A stretch of 31,909 nt of DNA, from NCBI GenBank assembly GCA_023428645.1, contig JAEYXD010000112.1:1-31909 (forward strand), read 5' to 3'. The position numbers and the translations under genes were made by a program. Numbering within the stretch: the stretch's first letter is position 1; each line of letters starts with the position of its first letter. Positions 15,779 to 22,892 of this stretch are shown piece by piece. This DNA comes from Pseudomonadota bacterium (GTDB lineage Bacteria > Pseudomonadota > Gammaproteobacteria > Steroidobacterales > Steroidobacteraceae). The notes beneath the pieces were generated by a model. It had not been told where the DNA came from. It ran no database searches and was given only the letters and a program-made list of their open reading frames with translations.

Positions 15779-16564
15779 CTACACCTTGGGTGGGACGATC
15801 GGGTGCGAACTCGACAGCGCGCCATCGACGGGAAAGGCTTGCCCGTTCACGTAAGAGGCATCGTCGCTCGCGAGGAACAGCGCCATGTGCGCGATCTCGA
15901 TCGGCGCACCCGGCCGGCGCAGCGGATTGAGCTGTCCGATCTTGTGCTCGGTGCCGCGCGCACGGGCGTTCGCGAAGATCGGCTGCGTCATGCCGGTTTC
16001 GATCAGTCCCGGACAGATCGCGTTGATCCGCACGTTCGTGCCGCTCAATTGATAGGCCGTCGTTTGCACGAGGCTGATGACGCCCGCCTTGCTGGCGCTG
16101 TACGGCGAGCCGCCGGCACCGGAGCGCAATCCCGCGACGGATGCCGTGCAGATGATCGAGCCCTGGCGCCGCGGCGCCATGACGCGAGCAGCATGCTTGA
16201 CCGCCAGGAACGTGCCGATCAGGTTCACCTTGAGGATTTGTGTCCACAGCTCGACGGTCTGCTCGTGCAGCGGAACGATGCCGCCGCTGATGCCGGCATT
16301 CGCGAAGCACACGTCGAGCGCGCCGTATTCACGTACGGCCGTGTCGATCGCGGCGGCGATGTTTTCTTCCTCCGAGGAATCCTTCACGAAGACCGTCACG
16401 CGTCCGCCGTCCTTTCTGATCTGCTCTGCAGTCTCTTCGACGGCCGGCGCACGATCCAACACGACGACGTTCGCGCCTTCCGCCGCGAACAGAACGGCAC
16501 TCGCGCGGCCGATGCCGCTCGCAGCGCCCGTGACCAGGGCGGTTTTTCCTTCGAGTCGCTTCAT
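15779..16564 (-). CDS. Short-chain dehydrogenase/reductase (SDR)
   Basis: A 261-residue classical SDR: NAD(P)-binding TGAASGIGR at 12-20, Asp37 after the second strand (NVVVLDRA) favouring NAD, NAG motif at 89-91, and the catalytic set Asn114-region, Ser142, Tyr155 and Lys159 (SPYSASKAG). The substrate is not deducible. The C-terminal NPLRRPGAPIEIAHMALFLAS is common to FabG/cyclohexanol-type SDRs. It is divergent from an acyl-CoA ligase gene across 168 bases, which suggests a joint role in fatty or aromatic acid catabolism. A frame extension upstream to 16672 lacks family character, so I started at MKRLEGK. Confidence 0.9.
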   Translation of the reverse strand: MKRLEGKTALVTGAASGIGRASAVLFAAEGANVVVLDRAPAVEETAEQIRKDGGRVTVFVKDSSEEENIAAAIDTAVREYGALDVCFANAGISGGIVPLHEQTVELWTQILKVNLIGTFLAVKHAARVMAPRRQGSIICTASVAGLRSGAGGSPYSASKAGVISLVQTTAYQLSGTNVRINAICPGLIETGMTQPIFANARARGTEHKIGQLNPLRRPGAPIEIAHMALFLASDDASYVNGQAFPVDGALSSSHPIVPPKV

Positions 16565-16732
16565 GACGAATCTTCGCTCCTTGTAGCGGGTTGCTCGGGC
16601 GCATCCATGCGCGCGCAACATGTGCGCATCCCTGCTGCGCACAGTGTGCTGCCGCGCTCGTGGGCTACGCAACCGCGTCGCTCGTGTGGCATTGTCCGCA
16701 CCCTCGTTTTCTACGTGGTTGATCGATCACCC

Positions 16733-18292
16733 ATGACTGCGGAAAGCTTGCTGCAACAGGACTTCGGGCGCATCGCGGATCTCGTCGCCGCGCACGCCCG
16801 CGAACGGCCACAGCATTCGGCATTGATCAAGGACGACGATGTGCTCGCGTACGGCGAGCTCGACGTGCTCATGGATCGAATCGCCGCGTCCTTGCAGCGT
16901 GACGGCCTGGCGGCCGGCGATGTCATTGCGATCTGCGCTTTGTCGCGCGTGGAATATGCGGCCGTGTTTCTCGGCGCGCTGCGTGCGGGCGTTGCCGTGG
17001 CGCCGCTCGCGCCGTCCTCGACGCCGGCTGCGCTTCTCGGCATGTTGATCGATTGCGGTGCTCGCAAAGTGTTCGTCGACGAGGGCGTCGCGAAATCGCT
17101 CGCGGCGGTTTCGCTGCCTGCGTCCGTGCAGACGATCAGTCTCGACCGCTCGTTCGCACCGTCGCTGCACGAGTGGCTCGCGCCGGCCGGGGCGAAGCCG
17201 CATCCCGTCGCGATCGGGCCGGATGCGCCGTTCAATATCATTTATTCGTCCGGTACGACGGGCACGCCGAAGGGCATCGTGCAGCCGCATCGGATGCGCT
17301 GGGCGCACGTGAAGCGCGCCGCGGGCGCCGGTTACGACGCGACCGCGGTCACGATCTGTTCGACGCCGTTGTATTCGAACACGACGCTCGTGAGTTTCTT
17401 CCCGGCTTTCGCGGGCGGCGGCACGATCGTGCTCATGTCGAAGTTCGATGCCGTGCAATTCCTCGCGCTCGTGCAGGAGCACCGCGCGACGCACGCGATG
17501 CTCGTGCCGGTGCAGTATCAGCGCATCATGGATGTGCCCGATTTCGATGCCTACGACTTGTCGAGCTTTCGGATGAAGTTCTGCACCAGCGCGCCGTTCT
17601 CGGCGGCATTGAAGGCCGACATCCTGCGGCGCTGGCCGGGCGGCCTGACCGAGTACTACGGCATGACCGAAGGCGGCGCGACGTGCATCCTGCATGCGCA
17701 CGAGCATCCCACCAAGCTGCACACCGTGGGCCGTCCAGCGCCCGGACATGAAGTGAGGCTGATCGACGAGCAGGGACGGGAGGTGCCGGCCGGTCAGATC
17801 GGCGAAGTCGTCGGGCGTTCGCCAGCGGCAATGATGACGGGGTATTACAAGCAGCCGCGGAAGACTTCCGAAGCGGAGTGGTACGACGAGAACGGCACGC
17901 GCTTCATCCGCACCGGCGATGTCGGCCGCTTCGATGCGGATGGATTTCTCACGCTGCTCGATCGCAAGAAGGACATGATCATCTCGGGCGGGTTCAATAT
18001 CTACCCGAGCGACTTGGAAGCCGTCCTGCTTCAGCACGAGGCGATCAAGGACGCGGCGGTCGTCGGCGTTCCATCGCAACAGTGGGGCGAGACGCCGATC
18101 GCATTCGTCGAGCTTGCGCCCGGCCGCACGGAAGGCGCGGAGGATGTTCGCCTCTGGGCGAACGAGCGGCTGGGCAAAACGCAGCGTCTCGCGGCCGTTA
18201 CGATCGTGGCGTCACTGCCGCGCAGCGCGATCGGCAAGGTACTGAAGCGCGAGCTGCGCGATCGGTATGGAGCAGGGAGCCATAGGGACTAG
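16733..18292 (+). CDS. AMP-dependent acyl-CoA synthetase/ligase
   Basis: A 519-residue adenylate-forming enzyme that activates a carboxylic acid to its acyl-AMP and then its CoA thioester. Core motifs are in order: YSSGTTGTPKG at about 170 (A3), TEYYGMTEGG at about 305 (A5), RTGDVGRFDADGFL at about 393 (A7), DRKKDMIISGGFNIYP at about 408 (A8), and the catalytic lysine in AIGKVLKRELR at about 500 (A10). The acid is unknown; the sequence resembles medium-chain, benzoate or coumarate-type ligases more than acetyl-CoA synthetase. It is divergent from the SDR. The gene lies between proB and proA, which are commonly adjacent. Confidence 0.92.
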   Translation: MTAESLLQQDFGRIADLVAAHARERPQHSALIKDDDVLAYGELDVLMDRIAASLQRDGLAAGDVIAICALSRVEYAAVFLGALRAGVAVAPLAPSSTPAALLGMLIDCGARKVFVDEGVAKSLAAVSLPASVQTISLDRSFAPSLHEWLAPAGAKPHPVAIGPDAPFNIIYSSGTTGTPKGIVQPHRMRWAHVKRAAGAGYDATAVTICSTPLYSNTTLVSFFPAFAGGGTIVLMSKFDAVQFLALVQEHRATHAMLVPVQYQRIMDVPDFDAYDLSSFRMKFCTSAPFSAALKADILRRWPGGLTEYYGMTEGGATCILHAHEHPTKLHTVGRPAPGHEVRLIDEQGREVPAGQIGEVVGRSPAAMMTGYYKQPRKTSEAEWYDENGTRFIRTGDVGRFDADGFLTLLDRKKDMIISGGFNIYPSDLEAVLLQHEAIKDAAVVGVPSQQWGETPIAFVELAPGRTEGAEDVRLWANERLGKTQRLAAVTIVASLPRSAIGKVLKRELRDRYGAGSHRD

Positions 18293-18329
18293 CCGTTTCT
18301 CCTACGATGCCGTTTTTCGCGGCTAGTCC
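18286..18329. repeat. Inverted repeat between the acyl-CoA ligase stop and proA
   Basis: GGACTAGCCG (18286-18295) and CGGCTAGTCC (18320-18329) form a perfect 10-bp stem with a 24-base loop. The left arm contains the ligase TAG stop codon and the right arm ends 29 bases before the proA ATG. The loop holds TTTTT but there is no T-run after the stem, so it may be an operator or an mRNA structure in the proA leader rather than a terminator. Confidence 0.5.
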
Positions 18330-18358
18330 TCGCTGCGCGCCGCCCGCATAATCACCGT

Positions 18359-19642
18359 ATGAACGCAGTGACCCAGACCCCCGCAGAAATCCCCTCCCTG
18401 ATGGACTCGCTCGGCCGCACCGCGGTCGACGCCGCGAGGCTGCTCGCGCAAGCGACGACCGCGGCGAAAAACGCCGCGCTGCAAGCCGCCGCCGCGCAAA
18501 TCCGCGCGCAACGCCCGGCGATTCTCGCGGCGAATCAGCTCGACATGCAGCGCGCGCAGGAGCGCGGCTTGTCCGCGGCGATGCTCGATCGCCTCGCGCT
18601 CGACGACAAGCGGATCGAGGCGATGGCGCGCGGTATCGAGGACATCATTGCGCTCGCCGATCCGATCGGCACCGTCATCGCGGAGTGGACCCGCCCGAAC
18701 GGCATGCTGATTCAGCGCGTGCGTGTTCCGCTCGGCGTCGTCGGCATCATTTATGAGAGTCGTCCGAACGTGACCGCGGACGCGGGCGCGCTGTGCCTGA
18801 AATCGGGTAACGCCGTGATCCTGCGCGGCGGCTCGGAAAGCTCGCATTCGAGCGGCGCCATCCACGCGTGCCTAGCCGCGGGCCTGCGCAGCGCGGGGCT
18901 TCCCGAAGGCGCGATCCAGATCGTGCCGACGACCGATCGGGCCGCCGTCGGCTACATGCTGTCCAGCATGACGAACTACATCGATGTCGTCGTGCCGCGT
19001 GGCGGCAAGAGTCTCGTGGCGCGTGTTCAGCAGGAGGCGCGCGTGCCCGTGATCGGGCACCTGGAGGGCAATTGCCACGTCTACGTGGATCGCGACGCCG
19101 AGCTGCAAATGGCGTGCGACATCGTGAAGAACGCGAAGCTGCGCCGGACCGGCATTTGCGGTGCCGCCGAGACCGTGTTGTTCGATCGCGCCGCTGTCGC
19201 GACGCTCGCCAAGCCCGTGCTGGGGACATTGCTCGACGCGGGCTGCGAAGTGCGCGGCGACGAGACGCTGCAGCAGCTCGACTCGCGCATCAAGCCCGCT
19301 GTCGAAGACGATTGGTACACGGAATACCTCGACAAGATCATTGCCGCGAAGGTCGTCGATGGCGTCGCGGGCGCGGCGGCGCATATCGACACGTACGGTT
19401 CCGCGCATACGGAGTCGATCGTCACGGCGAACCAGGCGACGGCGGAGCGGTTTCTCGCGGCCGTCGACAGCGCGATCGTGCTCCATAACGCGTCGACGCA
19501 ATTCGCCGACGGCGGCGAATTCGGCATGGGTGCGGAGATCGGTATCTCGACGGACAAGTTTCATGCGCGTGGTCCCGTCGGAGTCGAACAGTTGACGAGC
19601 TACAAGTACGTCGTGCGCGGCACGGGCCAGCTGCGCCCGTAG
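18359..19642 (+). CDS. proA: Glutamate-5-semialdehyde dehydrogenase (gamma-glutamyl phosphate reductase)
   Basis: A 427-residue NADPH-dependent aldehyde-dehydrogenase-fold enzyme that reduces gamma-glutamyl phosphate to glutamate semialdehyde, the second proline-synthesis step. RVPLGVVGIIYESRPNVTAD is the signature near residue 122, VPRGGKSLV follows, and RRTGICGAAET carries the catalytic Cys267. HTESIVTAN and the C-terminal GPVGVEQLTSYKYV are typical of ProA. No clear ribosome site precedes the ATG, but length and opening match the family. It is 3.1 kb from proB, with three unrelated-looking genes in between. Confidence 0.96.
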   Translation: MNAVTQTPAEIPSLMDSLGRTAVDAARLLAQATTAAKNAALQAAAAQIRAQRPAILAANQLDMQRAQERGLSAAMLDRLALDDKRIEAMARGIEDIIALADPIGTVIAEWTRPNGMLIQRVRVPLGVVGIIYESRPNVTADAGALCLKSGNAVILRGGSESSHSSGAIHACLAAGLRSAGLPEGAIQIVPTTDRAAVGYMLSSMTNYIDVVVPRGGKSLVARVQQEARVPVIGHLEGNCHVYVDRDAELQMACDIVKNAKLRRTGICGAAETVLFDRAAVATLAKPVLGTLLDAGCEVRGDETLQQLDSRIKPAVEDDWYTEYLDKIIAAKVVDGVAGAAAHIDTYGSAHTESIVTANQATAERFLAAVDSAIVLHNASTQFADGGEFGMGAEIGISTDKFHARGPVGVEQLTSYKYVVRGTGQLRP

Positions 19643-19774
19643 CGACGGTCGTCGCGCCGGCTGGCCGCTTTTCGCGCACGCCGGCGCCGCTTGCCCTCAC
19701 CCGTGCTTCGCGACCTCGCCCCACGCGAGATCGAGAGTGAGAACGGCTTGCCGTTCGCGACCGCCCGGCGCGGC

Positions 19775-19780
19775 TATACT
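19775..19780 (+). promoter_or_regulatory. Candidate -10 box upstream of the OmpA-domain gene
   Basis: TATACT at 19775-19780 is a good -10 hexamer, 35 bases before the ATG at 19815. The best -35 candidates (TTGCCG at 19748 with a 21-base spacer, or TTCGCG at 19754 with 15) have poor spacing, so this is tentative. Confidence 0.35.
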
Positions 19781-19814
19781 CCGGCAGAACTTTCCTTGGA
19801 CGGGTGTCGTTTCG

Positions 19815-21287
19815 ATGTCACTAGCGCTGGTTCGCGGGGGTGCTCGCGGCTTTCTCGTGGTGGGCCTCGTCTGTGCCCACGTTGCATTCGGGCAGGCCGC
19901 CGACCCTCGTCTCGACGAATTGAAAGCGGCGATCGACAAGGCGCGCACCGAACAGATCGACTCGCTGTCGCCCACTCACTTCAGCGCCGCCGTCGAAGCC
20001 TACGAAGCCGCCCAAAAGGATCTCGAGCGCGGCCGCAATCCCGACCGCCTGCGTAACAACATCGCGAAAGGCGGTACGGCGCTCACGAACGCGGATCAGG
20101 TTGCCGCGACCGTTCGCACGGAGCTGGCCTCGCCGCTGCGCGCTCGCGAAGATGCGCTCGCCGCCGAGGCTCCCCGCTACGCGCCCGAGGCTTGGACGAA
20201 GGCCACGCAGCGGTTCGCTGAGGCCGTCACCCGCATCGAGCGCAACGACCTGAAGACCGCGCAGCGCCGCGGCGCCGAGTCGGAAGTGTTGCTACGCGAA
20301 GCCGAGCTGCTGGCGATCAAGGGCAAGGTCCTCAACGAGGTGCGCGGCCTGATCGCGAAGGCCGATCAAGCGAACGTGCAACGCTACGCGCCGCGGACGT
20401 TGGGCGCCGCGAAGCGCTATCTCAGCGAAGCCGAGCAGGAGATCAACCGCAACCGCTACGACTTGACCGTGCCGAACACTCTCGCCGAGCAGGCGCTCTA
20501 TGAAGCCCGGCACGCGCTGTATTTCGCCGAGCTGATCGGCGGCGTGCTGAAGAAGGAGGACGACGATCAGCACGGCATGGAAGAGATGCTGCTCTCGTTC
20601 GAGGAGCCGCTGAAAAGGCTCGCGAACGAGATGGAAGTGCCGCCGCGGTTCGATCAAGGTTACCTGCGGCCGCTGCAGGCGCTGCTCGAACAAGTGCAGA
20701 AGCAGCAGCAGGCCATGCGGCGGTTGACGCAGGAAGTGAAGGATCGCGACGATCAGATCGCGGCGCTGAACCGGGAGATGCAGCGCCTCGAGCAGCGGCT
20801 CGGTGGCGTGTCCGAGGAGCGCATCGCGCTGCAGAGGCGCGTCGATGCCCAGGAGCGGCTGCGCGCGAATGTCGCCGCGATCGAAGCGAGCTTTTCGCCG
20901 ACGGAGGCGCGCGTGAACCGTCAGGGCGACGACGTCGTGATCTCATTGCTCGGCATCGCTTTCCCGTCCGGCCGCAGCACGATCGACGCGGCCAGCGCGC
21001 CGCTGCTTGCCAAGGTGCGGCAGGCGCTCGAAATGTTTCCGGACGCGCCGATCGTCGTGGAAGGTCACACCGATTCGCAGGGCGGCGATTCGTCGAATCT
21101 GATCCTGTCGCAAGATCGTGCCGACGCTGTGAAGCAGTACCTCGTCACGAACTTCGGCCGCAATCCCGAGCGCATCAGCTCGATCGGCTACGGCGAGGCG
21201 CGGCCGGTCGCGAGCAACGAAACGGCGGACGGCCGCGCGCGCAATCGCCGCATCGATCTGATCATCCGGACGGGAATCGGCCAGTAG
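19815..21287 (+). CDS. Exported DUF4398-like coiled-coil protein with C-terminal OmpA peptidoglycan-binding domain
   Basis: A 490-residue envelope protein. A signal peptide ends near residue 27, followed by an Ala/Glu-rich helical region with repeated AAVEAYEAAQKDLERG-like units (about 30-240, DUF4398-like), then a strong coiled coil (about 290-365, rich in Q, E, R and L), and an OmpA domain (about 380-490: IAFPSGRSTIDAA, VVEGHTDSQGGDSSN, LSQDRADAVKQYL, GYGEARPVASNETADGRARN). The NxxL..RA...K and R..NRRID elements bind diaminopimelate in this fold, so the protein probably tethers the outer membrane or periplasmic complexes to peptidoglycan. No lipobox is seen. The gene ends three bases from the convergent moaE::moeB stop. 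Confidence 0.88.
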   Translation: MSLALVRGGARGFLVVGLVCAHVAFGQAADPRLDELKAAIDKARTEQIDSLSPTHFSAAVEAYEAAQKDLERGRNPDRLRNNIAKGGTALTNADQVAATVRTELASPLRAREDALAAEAPRYAPEAWTKATQRFAEAVTRIERNDLKTAQRRGAESEVLLREAELLAIKGKVLNEVRGLIAKADQANVQRYAPRTLGAAKRYLSEAEQEINRNRYDLTVPNTLAEQALYEARHALYFAELIGGVLKKEDDDQHGMEEMLLSFEEPLKRLANEMEVPPRFDQGYLRPLQALLEQVQKQQQAMRRLTQEVKDRDDQIAALNREMQRLEQRLGGVSEERIALQRRVDAQERLRANVAAIEASFSPTEARVNRQGDDVVISLLGIAFPSGRSTIDAASAPLLAKVRQALEMFPDAPIVVEGHTDSQGGDSSNLILSQDRADAVKQYLVTNFGRNPERISSIGYGEARPVASNETADGRARNRRIDLIIRTGIGQ

Positions 21288-21290
21288 GCA

Positions 21291-22892
21291 TCAAGCCGCG
21301 CCGCCGCGCAGCGCCTGTACGCCGCCTCGCAACGAGAACGCCTGTTCGAAGCCGTGCTCGCGTAGATGCTCGGCCGCCGCGCGGCTGCGCGAGCCGCGCG
21401 CGCACACGAGCAGGTAGCGTTCGTTGCGATCGAGATTGCCGTTCGTCGCCAGCAAGGTCGGCAGCGGAATGTGGGTCGCGGCCGCGCGCGGAATCGGTGT
21501 CTCGCGCACTTCGTCGAGCTCGCGGACATCGATCACCTTGAAGCCTGCGGCCACGGCCGGCGCCAGCTCGGCGAACACCATCTCCAGATCCGCTGTCGGC
21601 GTCGGCGCGACGAGCCGCGGAGAATGATTGCAGTCGGCGCGGCGCGTGGTGCGGAGCTTGCGCTGCTCGAGCGTCAGCAAATCGAGCAGCACGATCTCGT
21701 TCGCGACGCCCGGCAAGCCGAGCAGCAGCTTCAATGCTTCGAGCGCCTCCAGGCTGCCGAGGACGCCGGGCACGGGACCGAGCACGCCGGCCTCCGCGCA
21801 ATTGCCGACGACGCCATCGCGCGTTGCCTCCGGCCACAAGCACCGCAGGCACGCCGAATCGTCCGCCGCGCGATAGACCTGCAGCTGTCCTTCGTACTGA
21901 TACACGCTCGCGAAGATCGCGGGCTTGCGCGCCGCGAGCGCGGCGTCGTTCACCAGGAACTTCGTCGCAAAGTTGTCGGAGCACTCGACGATCAGATCGT
22001 AGTCGGCGAGCAGCCCCGCGGCGTTCCCGGCCGTGAAGCGTTCCAGGTGCGCGCGCGTATTCACTTCCGGATTCAATGCGCGCAGTCGCTGCGCGGCGAG
22101 CGACGCCTTCGGCTTGCCGATATCGGCGAGCGAGTAGAGCGTTTGCCGGTGCAGATTGCTCGCGTCGAGCGTATCGCCATCGACGATGCCGATCGTGCCG
22201 ACGCCCGCGCCTGCGAGATACATGAGGACGGGAACGCCGAGTCCGCCCGCGCCGACGACGAGAACGCGAGCGGCGCGCAATTTCGCCTGTCCCGCTTCGC
22301 CCACGTCGCGCAGCGCGACCTGGCGAGAGTAATCGGGCTGCGCGATCGTCGAAGGGCGCGGCGCCTGCTCGCGATGCGCGCCGTGGTCGTGGCGATGACC
22401 GTCAGCCCGGTCGTGATCGTGATCGTGCGCGTGGTGAGCATGCATGTTCGCATGCTCGAGCGCGTGCGTCGCGCAGCGTTCGCAATTCACCCACCCGGAA
22501 TCGCCGGTGACGTAGTGCTCCTTTTTCCAGATCGGTACGCGATGCTTCACTTCGTCGATGATGTAGCGGCATGCGGCGAACGCTTCGGCGCGATGCCGCG
22601 AGCTGACGCCGACCCACACCGCCATGTCGCCGATCGCGAGCGAGCCGACGCGGTGCACGCACGCGGCCTTCACGACCCCGAAGCGCTCGATCGCTTCCTG
22701 CACGATGCGCTCGCCTTCCTTGTTCGCGAGTGCTTCGAATGCCTCGTATTCGAGGCGCGTGACGGCGTGGCCTTCGTTGTGGTTGCGGACCCAGCCCTCG
22801 AATGACGCATAGCCGCCCGCCGTCGGATCTTCGAGCGCGACACGCAGCGACTGCGGATCGATGCGTGTGTGGGTGAAGCCGAACGCTTTCAT
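21291..22892 (-). CDS. MoaE::MoeB::rhodanese triple fusion with a His-rich linker (molybdopterin synthase large subunit, MoaD adenylyltransferase, sulfurtransferase)
   Basis: A 533-residue fusion. Residues 1-140 are MoaE, the large molybdopterin-synthase subunit: YASFEGWVRNHNEG, HRVGSLAIGDMAVWVGVSS, and IWKKEHY, whose lysines are the synthase active site. Residues 143-173 are a linker with 12 histidines. Residues about 183-420 are MoeB/ThiF E1 adenylyltransferase: VLVVGAGGLGVPVLMYLAGAG nucleotide loop, Asp306 in ECSDNFATK, CxxC at 348/351, and NCAEAGVLG with Cys365 at the Uba4/MOCS3-type catalytic position. Residues about 435-533 are a rhodanese domain with active-site loop CARGSRS (Cys497). 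MoeB-rhodanese alone is the MOCS3/Uba4 arrangement; MoaE in front is the addition. The second MoeB zinc pair is degenerate (C421-N-H). The start overlaps the mobA::moaD stop (ATGA). Confidence 0.93.
   Translation of the reverse strand: MKAFGFTHTRIDPQSLRVALEDPTAGGYASFEGWVRNHNEGHAVTRLEYEAFEALANKEGERIVQEAIERFGVVKAACVHRVGSLAIGDMAVWVGVSSRHRAEAFAACRYIIDEVKHRVPIWKKEHYVTGDSGWVNCERCATHALEHANMHAHHAHDHDHDRADGHRHDHGAHREQAPRPSTIAQPDYSRQVALRDVGEAGQAKLRAARVLVVGAGGLGVPVLMYLAGAGVGTIGIVDGDTLDASNLHRQTLYSLADIGKPKASLAAQRLRALNPEVNTRAHLERFTAGNAAGLLADYDLIVECSDNFATKFLVNDAALAARKPAIFASVYQYEGQLQVYRAADDSACLRCLWPEATRDGVVGNCAEAGVLGPVPGVLGSLEALEALKLLLGLPGVANEIVLLDLLTLEQRKLRTTRRADCNHSPRLVAPTPTADLEMVFAELAPAVAAGFKVIDVRELDEVRETPIPRAAATHIPLPTLLATNGNLDRNERYLLVCARGSRSRAAAEHLREHGFEQAFSLRGGVQALRGGAA

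Noticed and set aside
15803..16732. Upstream extension of the acyl-CoA ligase frame into the SDR gene
   Set aside because: The region is antisense to the SDR. The ligase family begins at the ATG at 16733.
19654..19687. Inverted repeat GCGCCGGC...GCCGGCGC after proA
   Set aside because: It is only 8 bp with an 18-base loop and no T-run. It is easily expected by chance at this GC content.
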